From NCBI GenBank assembly GCA_037074705.1, contig CM073592.1, positions 87,795,129-87,859,128 on the forward strand: DNA of 64,000 nt, given 5' to 3'. Shown here one piece after another: positions 31,305-42,352 of this stretch; position 1 is the first letter of the stretch, and every line of letters begins with the position of its first letter. The notes under the pieces are model-generated. The model was not told where the DNA came from, did not search any database, and saw nothing but the letters and a program-made list of their open reading frames with translations. Source of the DNA: Zhengitettix transpicula. Taxonomy: Eukaryota; Arthropoda; Insecta; Orthoptera; Tetrigidae. Position numbers and translations under genes: made by a program.

Positions 31305-32496
31305 TTATATAATAAAAAAGGATGTATATTTGTATGTATGTATGTATGTATGTATTTACGTTGTTCTTTATACAAATTTTATCGCGTGGACAGAATTCAA
31401 CAAAAATTGGTATATATATTCTGCCAAAATCGAGAACCGGTACTGTGGGGGTGAGAAACCCCTAGAATAAACGTGGAAATAATTATAATTGAAATAAGTT
31501 ACGAATTAGTGTTAAATTACTGCGCGAGACGATGACGTCATAAGTTTTCAAGACATTGACGCATCCTAAATATAGTTCTGTATTTCTTAATGAAATAAAG
31601 CAGAAATATTTTGATTGAATAAAAAGTAAAATTTTTTCCAGTATTACTCCATCGAATAGTAATAAAAAACAATACGAAACACTTTACCATCCTTGCGCAA
31701 AGTTAATTTGGAATAGTTAATTATCCCGCTATCTTTGATAAAGCCAATATGGCGCCTTATAATACATTCAAATGTGTGTCGGTCGAGATTTATAAAATTT
31801 CATAATATAACGTACTATTGTATCCTGTATAATATTTCAGAAGATAATAAGATTTGTCTAAGGTACGACTGCTGAATTATATGTTTGTAACTATAAAAGT
31901 ATTGAAACTGACGTACGGAACTCCGAAAGTTTTTATGGTCGATATTCAATTAATGCACTCAGTCAAAGATATGTACAGAAATAGGAACATTTAAATTGAA
32001 TTAAAAGTACAATTAATTATACTTTACGCAACGTATTTCTATAAATTTGTATAAATGTAAACAAATTATTGCGTGCAATTTGTGTCGTGAAACAAAAATT
32101 TGAGGTTAGGATAGCAATATTTGTTTTCCATTTTTGGGAACTTCGTTATAGATGTTCAATTTCTGAGAAATGAAGCTGAGCAAAAATATTTTGATTGAAT
32201 AATAAGTATAATTAAATCTACCAATACCACGTCGAGTGATAAATATAATTTATTATGAAAGGTTATACAATCCATGGCATTAATTTTCTTTTAAATAACT
32301 TGACTTTTGACGTGGAATATTTAACGGGATCAGGGATCAATATGTTTCCCAATTATATCTTGCAATACGCACTGGAAGATACATAGAATTATGATAAAAA
32401 CAATACTTAAATGTTCAAAATTGATAATTTTTTTATTGAAGACAGCGTATTTCGTAATGTTTTGCATATCTCGGGCAACGCCGGGCACCCAGCTAG
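31305..32496 (+). mobile_element. Non-autonomous Helitron-like element E1
   Basis: The 3' end is GGGCAACGCCGGGCACCCAG followed by CTAG and then T. This fits the CTRR-T terminus of Helitrons with a GC-rich potential hairpin just before it. The 5' end aligns with E3 (TATATAATAAAAAAGGATG), though the leading TC is changed to TT. The interior has degenerate modules about 290 bases apart: ATATTTTGATTGAATAA occurs near 31605 and 32187. No Rep/helicase coding sequence. Confidence 0.7.
31329..31360. repeat. (GTAT)n microsatellite within E1
   Basis: About seven TATG-type tetranucleotide units near the 5' end of the Helitron-like element. Confidence 0.9.
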
Positions 32497-33467
32497 TCTA
32501 ATAAATAAAGCAGAGCGTTTGTTTGTATATATATTTGTATGTTCCTTATACAAATCTACACTGATGGAGAAAATTTCACCAACTTTCATACACGTGTTCT
32601 TTGCAACCACGAAACACATTGTCGGGGTGAGACGCGTCTACTACCCCCAGAAGCGGGGGTGGACGGGGTGGAAATATTTAAACATGCTAGAACAGTCGAT
32701 ATTTCAGTCGGATAAATATTTTTATGAGTCAGAGAAATTGATATTGTTTCTACCGATGTTATCTGAATATAATTTTCATCCCCTACAGCATAGGGTTTGG
32801 TGTGGAGATGCTTTACTGGAAAGTAACGCGAATACAACTGAGATTGGAGTCAAATCGAAGATTATGGATGCCACTAAGTTTAGTTATAACATTCAACTTA
32901 GCATTTACCCCTCAGAGGCAGGGGTAGCGGAGTGGAAATTTTGTAACATGCAAACACGGCGGATATTTGCGTTGAATGAATATTTTTTAAGGTTAATTAT
33001 ATTGATTGCATTTCTACTGATGTTGTTTGTGTATAATTTCAACCCCTTTCGGCATGCGAGGGGAGCACCCTTATGTGTGGAGGTGGAGGGGCGTTTCATA
33101 TAATTAACGCCAAACCAACCGAGATACGAGTCAAATCGGGGATATGGATGTCGTTGAGACTATTTATAACAAACTGAGAAATCCTCGGGGGTGGGTGAAA
33201 ATTTTCAGACAATGTAATCGGTCGATTTTTGCGTGAAATAAATACTTTTTGATTATCGCACATATGTGGGGTTGGTCATCTTCTAATTTGTAAAAACGGC
33301 CCATATATTTTCTCAGTGACTTCAACCCCCTTCGGCACGGGAGGTGAGCACATTAGGCATAGCGTTCGAAGAACGTTACATAAAAATAGTGCAAAGCAAC
33401 CGAAATTGGAGTCATATCGGGGGTTATAGATGGATGATTTCTCGGGCAACGCCTGGCACCCAGCTAG
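32497..33467 (+). mobile_element. Non-autonomous Helitron-like element E2, tandem to E1
   Basis: It starts TCTAATAAATAAAG directly after the CTAG of E1, with no base between, and ends GGCACCCAG-CTAG at 33467 followed by T. Three modules about 260 bases apart start near 32665, 32930 and 33190; each runs from GGGTGGAAAT-like through ATTTCTACC(G/A)ATGTT to CAACCCC(T/C)TTCGGCA. A 230-codon open frame (32411-33103) crosses the E1/E2 junction and reflects the module repeat rather than a gene: its peptide repeats itself (YNFHPLQH and YNFNPFRH). Confidence 0.75.
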
Positions 33468-34766
33468 TCATTAAAAAAATGACACAAAAGCCAATAATAT
33501 ATTTAAAAAATTAAATTTTATTATTTTATAGATTTTGTTTTCCAATAAAGGACAATTAGTTAAGTTGTTCAATTACCGTACATTTTTCTTGTTTTTATGA
33601 GCTGAATCTACAGATCCAGTTGCCTGGTACGTCCATGGTTTTGCTGGAAGGTCAGAAATAATTCCAGTGGCACAAGATTTGTATTAGTTTTTTATAGGCT
33701 GTCGAAAATTAGTTTGGATGTGATAATGTAAATAAAGTTGAGGAATAGAAATAAAATATTTTCTTAGCTTCAGGACTAGACTGTATTCACTCGGTATGAC
33801 AGATTGTGGTCAGTCGACCGTCATACCGTTCACATTACATGGAAAATGACCAGGAGATGAGCAGGTGAATGACATACGATACGGACATGTGTAAAGGGAT
33901 TGAATGTTCACAACAGATAGACAATAGCCCATCACTCAAAACTTTAAGAGTGAAATTAAAAAATTGTAGTGAATACGTGATCTGAACTGGGGCCTGGATG
34001 GGCGGAATCGTAGCTGAAGATTTTCCAGGGTACTCAATCACACATTAACCTCCACGTTCCAATGACAATGTTGGAGACTAGTGACTTATCCCTTAGGCTG
34101 TGATATTCTCCTTCCGAGTTCTTCTACACTTAGTCCATCCTTAGTAACTACCACACATAACGTTAAAATGAATACACGTGTTAGTGACATCTGTCGACGC
34201 ACCCTGTAGTAAGACTGTTATATCCCGTAATGCCAGATGTTCTACAGACCTCAGCTTAAATGTAACGGATTACTTAGTGTTGCTATTATCGTCCTTAAAC
34301 GATGTCTCCGCCTTGGAGTCACGTACAGTTCAATCATGAGCCTGAAGAAATTACGAAAGAAATATAAACTTACTTGGAAGTAGTATGAGGAAATTTTAAA
34401 AAATAACGGAGCTTATATAATTAGGAAGTTTGGTATATATAGGTCAAAAACCTGTATTCATATTTTAATTTTCCGCAGCGATCACAATCAAAATTAATAA
34501 TAGTTTCGTTAATGTTAGGGTGATTAATCAGAGGATTAATAACATGCTCGTAATGTAAATAAATAGAATAGAATAGAATGAACTTCGATAGATGAGAAGC
34601 AAAGCTTCTAGGATGTGGAAAGAAACATACATTTTACATTGCTTTGGGCCTTGTACTAATAACTTAATTTACATAAGAATAATGTATAATAAGATTACTT
34701 CACATTTTAAATTCTTTCTCGCTATAAAATTAAATATTTAAAGTATAAAATCATTATAATTATTAT
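33468..34766. other. Unannotated AT-rich DNA
   Basis: It holds a small palindrome around 33795-33830 (GGTATGAC facing GTCATACC). No gene is recognised. Confidence 0.4.
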
Positions 34767-35153
34767 GTCCCGGGGTCACAGACCTTGGGCATACGGTACG
34801 AGTTGTCCGCTATTCCCATTGGGATAGTCGGCCAGCTGCCTCCTAAACTGGTCGAGGCATGGAAAAGGAAATGCTGCGTCCCCACAGAAAACTCCTCTCC
34901 CGCTATCGGAAGGGCGTGGGACAAGTACCCAATGCCCGACCTGCCCGATGCAGGTTTTTCTAAGGTTTTCCCTGCATTTCTTTAGGTGCATGGCGGGTAG
35001 GATCCTTAAAATATATCCCGGGGGCCCTAGTAACCCTTGGCTACCTTCCTCTACCCTTCCGCATCCCCCCTTTCAAATCCCTTCCTATGCTATTAAAGGG
35101 GAGTTGCCCAACGTGGATTACCCTCATGTAGCCTGTTGCTCTAAAAAAAAAAA
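34767..35153 (+). mobile_element. SINE-like family C copy, 5'-truncated
   Basis: It begins in the middle of the family at CCCGGGGTCACAGACCTTGG and runs to ATGTAGCCTGTTGCTCT plus an 11-A tail. It is followed, after about 50 bases, by another copy in the same orientation. Confidence 0.88.
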
Positions 35154-35205
35154 TCTCACGCAGGCAATACCTGCGAGGGATGTTCTCTCGCAGGCAGAAC
35201 CTTGT

Positions 35206-35688
35206 AGGAGAGATACGAAGGGGCAACCTTTGGGAATGCCTTTTCCTCTCCGTTTTTGAACTAAGGTTCCCACAAGCCAAGGCACCTCGGCCTATTCTGA
35301 GAGGTGTATGTTCCGGGGTCACAGACCTTGGGCATACGGTAAGAGTTGTACGCTGTTCCCATTGGAATATTCGGCCAGCTGCCTCCTAAACTGGTCGAGG
35401 CACGGAGAATAGAATACTTCGTCCCCACAGCAAACTCCTCTCCCGCTATTGGAAGGGCGTTGGACAAGTACCCAATGCCCGACCTACCTGATGTAGGTTT
35501 TTGTAGGGGTTTTCCAGCATTTCTTTAGGCAAATGGCGGGTAGGATCCTTAAAAAATAGCCCGGGGGCCCTAGTAACCCTTGGCTACCTTCTTGTACCCT
35601 TCTGCATCCCCCCTTTCAAATCCCTTCCTAAGCTATTAAAGGGGAGTTGCCCAACGTGGATTACCCTCATATACCCTGTCGCCCTAAT
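35206..35688 (+). mobile_element. SINE-like family C copy, near full length
   Basis: It starts AGGAGAGATACGAAGGGGC like the full-length copy at 40071. About 35 bases further upstream (TTCTCTCGCAGGCAGAACC) resemble the upstream of the copy at 49756, so the true 5' end of the family may lie there. The tail is replaced by TA repeats. Confidence 0.85.
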
Positions 35689-35689
35689 A

Positions 35690-36529
35690 TATATATATAA
35701 ATTCTCATCTAAAATATTTAAATAATTAAAGATTCGTACTATTTACCCATAGTATTGATATTCAAAGTTTATTAATTCAATTACTTTCGAAAAACTCATT
35801 TACAAAGTCAAATTAGTGGATAAGTAGTGACGTTTTAGGATCACGTTTGAATGTAACTGGAATGCTTTTTTATTCTTTTGTGTGACTAGGGAGTTCGATA
35901 AAAATTGATATTCCGTCCCTTCTTGTGCAATTGATAAAGACTCTTATGTAAATTATTTTTATTCATTACATTAAATAAATGAGTTGGTACTAAATTTATC
36001 CTAATTGTTTTAATTGTCAACGAAAAACATTTCTGAACAATACAAGAAAGCGTTAGCAATGATACTCAAATATTAACACATGAACACACAGCAAATTCAA
36101 TTACTCCGAAATATTATGAAAGAGTTAGATAATTATATATTCGTTCGAACTATAATGTTTTATTCTTTACTTGTTTTGGGGTTTCAAAATCATATGTAAT
36201 ATTTTTTTTTCAATTAAAGGTCGTTTTTGATTTCGAGTAACAGAAAATCTAATTATCTCGCGTTCAAGAATGAAATCCAATGACCCAACAAAATGTCGTG
36301 AGATGAATTTGTATCTTGTTCCATAACGCATATGATTCAGCAAAGAATATTCTCAGCCGACTTAATTTACACCACGAATGGACGGAAGACCATGTTTTAT
36401 AAAATTGATTCAAAATTCTTTTATAAATTATTAAATAATTTTTTGAACATAATCACTGAAAATTTTGGAAGTGGATGCAATAAAATTTATCAAAATAATA
36501 TAAAATTTAGATTATAATATTAATCATTA
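35690..36529. other. Unannotated AT-rich DNA
   Basis: No coding or repeat feature is recognised. Confidence 0.4.
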
Positions 36530-36665
36530 AGGTCCCGTCACCTTGTTATTTCTTTCCAACTATTGTTTTCTTGATGAAATCGCAAATAAGGGACGAAACG
36601 TAGCGATACATTGTCAATTAATAAACTTTCTGTGACTGTTTGGCAATTGTATTAATTCATTTTTT
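36530..36665 (+). mobile_element. Family F single arm with hammerhead-like motif
   Basis: TTGATGA (36571-36577), then GGGACGAAACGTAG, then GTGACTGTTTGGCAATTGTA. The latter matches the minus strand of 8540-8590. The core C is replaced by T, and helix II is not clear. Confidence 0.55.
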
Positions 36666-37300
36666 TTGTAAAGTCAAGTAAATATCAATATTAAATTCAA
36701 ACATCGTCGTTTCGAACGTACGTGAAAATGTGTTATTCGTTTATATAAAAAAATATATAAAATTCAAATGTTAAAAAACAAAAGACATCAGAAATGTATT
36801 ATGAAAGAATATTTCAAACAGTATTATAGAAAAAACAGACTCGATGTTTGATCCCTATTTTTTGTTGGAACCTCTTGAGGCCTTGTAAAATACAATAAAA
36901 CGATATAATTTCAAATTAGAAATTCAAAAACATTTTTTAACCTGGATAATTTATAACACAGTTATGTAAAAATTTATAGTACTTTACTTATAATTAATTC
37001 CTGTACATTTCACGTAATTTTCTTAAAATTTTTATATAATTGCATTATAAATTATCATGCTTGTAAAATTTTGTTTTCTTCGGATTTTTGAAATACGAAT
37101 TTGAAATTATTTAATTTAATTGAATTTTACATCACGTGAAGATGTCCCAAATATTAAGGATGAAATATGTGCCTGATTTAATGTTTTTTTTCTATTAAAA
37201 TGTTTTAAATTTTTATTCTTAATAAGTTTCTGACTTAATAGGCTGATGTTTTTTAATTTATTTGTAGAAGTCAGATAAATATAACTACAAATATTTATAA
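36666..37300. other. Unannotated AT-rich DNA
   Basis: No feature is recognised. Confidence 0.4.
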
Positions 37301-37812
37301 CTAGTCGGGTGCCTGGTGTTGCCTGTGTACTTATTTATATAACCCCGAAAAAGCATTTAATTATAAAATAATATTTAGTCAAGAAGTGATTAAACCTAAA
37401 TATAACTGTTCTTAGTTCCGTACATAGTTTAAACCGTTAGTGCATTAAATGAACAGCTGTAAAATACAATTTTATTGCATCAGTCTCAACAAACATACCT
37501 CCGAATTTTTTCTTATATATACTTCTTTGGTATTGCAGGATATAATTGTCCCTCAGTCTTCAGACACTGCGAAAGATTAAATTGAAGAAATTCTTAGCTA
37601 GACTCACAATGTAAACAAATATTCGCCATATTGTAGTCACTAATATGGCACGAAAATTAACTTACATTTTCCGCAAGTATCGTAAAATATTTCTTATTGT
37701 TTTTGTTATTATCATTCGATGGAGTATTAATGGATAAAATTATACTTTTTATTCAGTGAAAATATTTCTGCTTTATTTCATTACGTAATAAGGAGCTATT
37801 TCCTTTGTTCGT

Positions 37813-37840
37813 CGCGTAGTAATATCTCTCTCTCTCTCTC

Positions 37841-37893
<53 letters not shown>
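37813..37893. repeat. Compound (CT)n-(TA)n microsatellite
   Basis: (CT)n at about 37825-37841, followed by some 25 TA units ending exactly at the family D left end. Confidence 0.95.
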
Positions 37894-37896
<3 letters not shown>

Positions 37897-38918
37897 AATT
37901 ACAATTAATTTAGCCATTAATTGTTTTTAAATAATTTAAATTGTTAGCGAATAATGAATTGTAGCGGTGTGAACGAACAAAGCAACAATAAGCGGAGAGC
38001 TCTGTTTCTTTGTTGAGGAGTCGGAATGGTGATTACGCGCGCAAAAGTATAGTTAGTTGGCAGTCTACAGCGAGGAGCGAAAGAGAAAAGTTAGTCTAAG
38101 TCTACGGTCAGGCATGAGAGGAGAGACATTAAAAACAAATCTTCAGCGAGATACTTAGCAGTTCAATCCAAACTGATAAATCAGTAAAAAGTCTAAAATC
38201 TGCAAATCGTGAGTTCCTGTAAGCAAGCAGATAGTTGGACAGAGAGATGTTCTAACAACTAGCCAACGGTGAAGTAAGGGTTGCTTCATTATAAAGAACT
38301 TGAACAATTTCGCGTTGAGGGAAAACGCCATCCGATAGCTGACCAATAAGTAGAGGATCATCCGAGTTTCCTGGGAGCTGAGTAATTGCAATTCGACTTC
38401 GTATGTGTAGATCTGTGAGGAAATTTAGAATCAGTGTAATAAAATTTGCATTATAGTGTACTTTTGAAGCTACAAAAGAATGCTGGTACCAGTCGAACAA
38501 TATGTGAGTAACAAAACTTTGATAAAAATATTTGTGAACGATAACTAAAAGGGAAAAGTCAGATTTCGTTCATCTTTCATTTCATTAGCTTTTCATTTAG
38601 CTTTCTTTCATTTATTGACTTATTGGTTTTTTTAGGTAAATTTTAAACTGAACTGTTAATCTGATCCTGAAATCATTTACTCTGTTAATTATCAAACCCA
38701 GTGAAGGCCCTGAGATAATAGATATTAAATTTTGATAGTAATTGTATTTTTATTTTTTTGAAGCCACAAATTGATAATAAATTATTTTGTTTGTTAATTT
38801 TTTATATTCATTTTAATTTAATTAATCCTATTTAATTGATTGTTACATTAAATGTCACCACAACGTGGGGCAAGTTCTTTAAAATAAATTAAACGCGTAA
38901 ATAGTTAATTATTACAAT
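37892..38918 (-). repeat. Family D (solo-LTR-like) insertion nested in E3
   Basis: The ends are TGTAATTACAATTAAT and TTAATTATTACA. Read on the minus strand, CTCAGGGCCTTCACTGGG and TTTGATAAT match the copies at 26609 and 61046. AGCTCTGTTTCTTTGTTG and GCGCGC near 37995-38045 match the far end of 61046-62022 in inverse. TATAT-type bases flank both ends. No ORF of note. Confidence 0.75.
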
Positions 38919-39263
38919 ATATATAAAGAACGTGTGCTGTGACGTCATGATTTCTTGTCGCGCAGTATTTTAACACAAAATGATAACATTTTTTAAATTA
39001 TAATTCTTTCCACCTTTATGCTACAGGTTTCTCACCTCCACAGTATCGTTTCTCGTCGTTTGAAGAATATGTGTACCAATTTTTGTTGCAATCTGTCCAC
39101 GCGTTTAAATATGTATCGAGATTAACGTAAATACATACAAACAAATATACATCCTTTTTTATTATATAGATAATGATGAAAAAATACCTGACATTTATAT
39201 TAAAGTAAACATGTATACGGACTTGAGTCAGATTTTTTTTAATATAAAAAAATTATTTATACC

Positions 39264-39294
39264 GACGTTTCGCCCTCTTTTAGGACCTCTTCAG
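39264..39294 (-). ncRNA. Hammerhead-like motif, intact core
   Basis: On the minus strand CTGAAGA - G(G)TCC-TAAAAGA-GGGC - GAA - ACGT - C. The core is canonical, helix II has a bulged G or mismatch, helix III is self-complementary and the cleavage base is C. Helix I beyond the first pair is poor. It lies in a repeat of unknown type at 39200-39310. Confidence 0.5.
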
Positions 39295-39310
39295 GTTAAA
39301 TCTGCAATTT

Positions 39311-40059
39311 AGAAACTAATTATTTATAAAGTTTTATTAGCACAATTACGAAATGTAGTGTTTCTTAAAATATCTGAAGGCTGTATGTTTATTGATTTAT
39401 TCAATTATTTTTTACGTTTATTTAAGTTGATTACATTGATCTTAACTTTTGATCGACCCCAACGACTTTTAAATCTTCAACGACACCATCGAAACCTTAA
39501 TCTTTGTTAACCACTATCGTAGATGAGTGAACTCAACGAGTTCCACTTATGAAGAAGAGTTTAAATATCAGTACGTTTTGAAACGAAATTTATGGCTTAA
39601 GTAAACATAGAACGTCCAGATACTGGGACGCGCGTTTGTCCTTTTTATTTGGGCCTTTTATTGAATGTATCTACACGTTCCACTCGCTCTAATTCGAGTT
39701 TGAGAGTTGGTTGTCACGGCAGCAGCAAAGTTACCGAAATGTTTTCGTTCCCGATGAATTATAGGGAATTACGCCCGAAGGCCACGTGTGAGAGTTGCCG
39801 ATCCCGCGGCCAGATGTCGCCCCATGTCCTGTGTGGGATCGACTTAGTGTCCCGCTGAACAGATTTCCGACGTGACAGGCCGCTCATCCCACGCAGAAGT
39901 GTTGCCCCTCCAAGCCACCCTTATATAACTTACAGGTGACATGTTTTCCAGCTAACAGACGAATCGTGTGGTGGGGGAATATTTGCCTTTTGGTGCTGTG
40001 AGAACACTGCCCAGGAAATCAATACCGGTATTTTGTCTAATTTGATCGTCGTCGAAGCT
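39311..40059. other. Unannotated DNA, partly GC-richer
   Basis: A 69-codon frame at 39649-39858 and a GC-richer block at 39700-39920 carry no motif that I recognise. Confidence 0.35.
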
Positions 40060-40070
40060 AGCCCAGTGTT
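40060..40070. repeat. Target-site duplication, left copy
   Basis: AGCCCAGTGTT is repeated exactly at 40561-40571 across the family C element. Confidence 0.92.
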
Positions 40071-40560
40071 AGGAGAGATACGAAGGGGCTACCTTTGGGT
40101 ATGCCTTTTCCTCTCCGGTTTTGAACTAAGGTTCCCACAAGCCGAGGCACCTCGGCCTGTTTTGAGAGGTGTATGTTCCGGGGTCACAGACCTTGGGCAT
40201 ACGGTAAGAGTTGTTCGCTATTCCCATTGGAATAGTCGGCCAGCTGCCTCCTAAACTGGTCAAGGCACGGAGAGGGGAATGCTGCGTCCCCACAGCAAAC
40301 TCCTCTCCCGCTATCGGAAGGGTGTGGGACAAGTACCCAATGCCCGACCTACCCGATGCAGGTTTTTTCTAAGGTTTTCCCTGTATTTCTTTAGGCGAAT
40401 GCCGGGTAGGATCCTTAAAATATAGCCCGGGGGCCCTAGTAACCCTTGGCTACCTTCCTCTACCCTTCCGCATCCCCCCTTTCAAATCCCTTCCTACGCT
40501 ATTAAAGGGGAGTTGCCCAATGTGGATCACCCTCTTGTAGCCAGTTGCCATAAAAAAAAA
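40071..40560 (+). mobile_element. Full-length family C SINE with 11-bp target-site duplication
   Basis: This 490-base element begins AGGAGAGATACGAAGGGGC and ends CAGTTGCCAT plus a poly(A) tail of about nine bases. The flanks are perfect direct repeats AGCCCAGTGTT at 40060-40070 and 40561-40571. Poly(A), variable 5' truncation of sibling copies and target duplication together show LINE-type retrotransposition. No convincing tRNA A/B boxes are seen, and there is no protein. Overlapping short ORFs are spurious. Confidence 0.92.
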
Positions 40561-40571
40561 AGCCCAGTGTT
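40561..40571. repeat. Target-site duplication, right copy
   Basis: AGCCCAGTGTT lies immediately after the poly(A) tail. Confidence 0.92.
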
Positions 40572-41031
40572 CTGGTTTTGAAGGTCGTAGATAGTGCCGA
40601 GACAATTGCATTCAACAGTTCAGCAAAGGAAATAATATTCCAACTTTACAAAAATCTGTGTTCAAGGATACGAGTTACGTCAATAATGCGAAATAATAGA
40701 AAAATTAATTTATAGCAGAGAATTGTCGTGGGTGCTCGTCACTCCACATTCAACTTAGAAGAACTCTTGGGGAAAATAATTAAGTGGCTACACCCGCAAA
40801 ATTAAAACCAGATTAAATAAAGGGAAAGTTGCTGAACGTGTCCAAACGGCAGCGGTGCTACCATGCGTAATATTTATTATTGACATGAAATAATAAGTAA
40901 GAGATTATAAAATCATTAATTTGAAACATATTTTGGGCGCCAATTGACTGATAAAGAATTAGTTAACATAGAAACAGAGCAATGAAAATTTTAATCATAG
41001 CTTATCCGTGAGCTAGTTGAATTTTAGGGTA
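40572..41031. other. Unannotated DNA
   Basis: No feature is recognised. Confidence 0.4.
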
Positions 41032-41452
41032 ACAGGCTACATGAGGGTAATACACATGGTGGTAACTCCCCTTTAATAGCATAGGAAGGGATTTGAAAGG
41101 GGGGATTCGGAAGGGTAGAGGAAAGTAGCCAAGGGCTAACTAAGGCCCGGGCTATACATTAAGGATCCTACCCGGCATTCGCCTAAAAGTACCTTCATCA
41201 GGTAGGTCGAGCATTGGGTACTTGTCCCACGCCTTTCCGATAGCGGGAGAGGGGTTTCCTGTGCGGACGCAGCATTCCATTCTCCGTGCCTCGAACAGCT
41301 TAGAAGGCAGCTGGCCGACTGTTCCAATGGGAACAGCGAACAACTCTTACCGTATGCCCAAGATCTGTGACCGCTGAACATACACCTCTCAAAACAGGCC
41401 GAGGTGCCTGTGCTTGTGGGAACCTTAGTTCAAAAACTGAGAGAGGAAAAGT
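41032..41452 (-). mobile_element. SINE-like family C copy with internal deletion
   Basis: It runs from the 3' signature AACAGGCTACATGAGGGTAA through to GAGAGAGGAAAAGTCATCC at the 5' side. About 35 bases (the CTGCATTT...CCTAG segment) are missing between CCTAAAAG and TTCATCAGG. Confidence 0.85.
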
Positions 41453-42090
41453 CATCCTCTTAGTTGATTTTACATGAGCAGTAGCAAAAATCATATCAGG
41501 TTTGACAACAGTCTGTAATTAAAAAGGTAATAGCAAAAAGCACTGTGGAGACCTTCCGGTGTTACGGACGGAGAGCTTTTCACCAACTTTCAATCGCTAT
41601 CCTCAGGGAAATTCCAACAAAATTTCACCACTCCAAACTAACAATAACCATCCACCTCCAACATAATAATTTAAATAATTTGTTACTCATGAACGGCAAT
41701 CCCCTTTCCTTTTCCGCATTAGAAACATGTAGTCTCCGAGTCACTCTCTCGATAGGATTTTCAACAATTGCTACTATACTTTTCGCTCACCTTAACTCGA
41801 CTTGTAGCGTCCAAGATTCTCAGGATTAATATTGGGCAGTATAGGGTGGTATTCATTTTCTCTGGCCTGACTGCGGCAACCCTTTATTGTCATCGGTCGG
41901 GAATGTCTGACTGATTTGGTGTCCAGCCTGGATCAAACACGAGAACTTACCGTACACTTCAGATATTTAATATGTAACGCTGTTAATATATAACAGTGTC
42001 CCTTTGTACGTTTCATACCCTTTATGCATGCAAAATTAATTTTAAGTAAAGTAAAAAATGAAAAATTTACATCTAATTGAAAAAAAAATT
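41453..42090. other. Unannotated DNA
   Basis: A 94-codon frame (41545-41829) has no recognised motif. Near 41915 a B-box-like TTTGATCCAGG on the minus strand hints at an old SINE, but not strongly enough to call. Confidence 0.35.
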
Positions 42091-42140
42091 AATAAGAAAG
42101 ATAGCCAATACAGACAAAAAGGGTAATATAAATACCACAC

Positions 42141-42172
42141 AACGTTTCTGGGATCCTTGTGCCTTTCGTCAG
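42141..42172 (-). ncRNA. Hammerhead-like core, left arm of family B
   Basis: On the minus strand CAC - CTGACGA - AAGGCACAAGGATCCCA - GAA - ACGT - T - GTG. The core is canonical and helix III self-complementary, helix I CAC/GTG (with GTGT). Helix II is imperfect (GG/CC plus mismatches next to the core). Confidence 0.5.
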
Positions 42173-42267
42173 GTGTTAAGGAGAGCCTAGAGAGACACAA
42201 CTGCACAGGCTTTTGAGTGTTGTCAACTGACCTGTCCAGTTGTGTTTCTCTAGGCTCTTCTTAGCAC

Positions 42268-42299
42268 CTGACGAAAGGCACAAGGATCCCAGAAACGTT
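42268..42299 (+). ncRNA. Hammerhead-like core, right arm of family B
   Basis: GCAC - CTGACGA (42268-42274) - imperfect helix II - GAA (42292-42294) - ACGT - T - GTGT. Mirror of the left arm. Confidence 0.5.
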
Positions 42300-42352
42300 G
42301 TGTGGTATTTATATTACCCTTTTTTGTCTGTATTGGCTATCTTTATTATTAA

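Larger units (their letters stand above)
37301..39170 (-). mobile_element. Helitron-like element E3, interrupted by family D
   Basis: The minus-strand 5' end TCTATATAATAAAAAAGG lies at 39170 and the 3' end at 37301 (CTAG preceded by GC-rich GGCACCCGA-type sequence, here worn). The body matches E1: CGCGTGGACAGATTGCAAC, ACGATACTGTGG, GATGACGTCA-like and ATTTCTGCTTTATTTCATTA. A microsatellite and a 1-kb family D insertion (37892-38918) split it. Confidence 0.7.
42091..42350. mobile_element. Complete family B foldback with two intact hammerhead-like cores
   Basis: The arms run 42091-about 42212 and about 42225-42350: AAGATAGCCAATACAGACAA faces TTGTCTGTATTGGCTATCTT, and CCACACAACGTTTCTGGG faces CCCAGAAACGTTGTGTGG. 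They also share GATCCTTGTGCCTTTCGTC in inverse. The inner parts carry GGAGAGCCTAGAGAGACACA facing TGTGTTTCTCTAGGCTCTTC. No coding sequence. It directly abuts a Helitron-like element. Confidence 0.88.

Noticed and set aside
32411..33103. A 230-codon open frame
   Set aside because: It spans the junction of two Helitron-like elements and its peptide is an internal repeat of the module sequence. No start context or homology supports a gene.
31261..39180. CRISPR-like or prokaryotic repeat array reading of the modular repeats
   Set aside because: The modules are 260-290 bases and degenerate, with Helitron-type ends, in a eukaryotic context. No short direct repeats with regular unique spacers exist.
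40126..40332. Recurrent 60-100 codon frames in family C copies (for example peptides containing LPDAGFSRVFPAFL or GGSWPTIP)
   Set aside because: They occur on both strands of a non-coding SINE-like repeat and are disrupted at random among copies.
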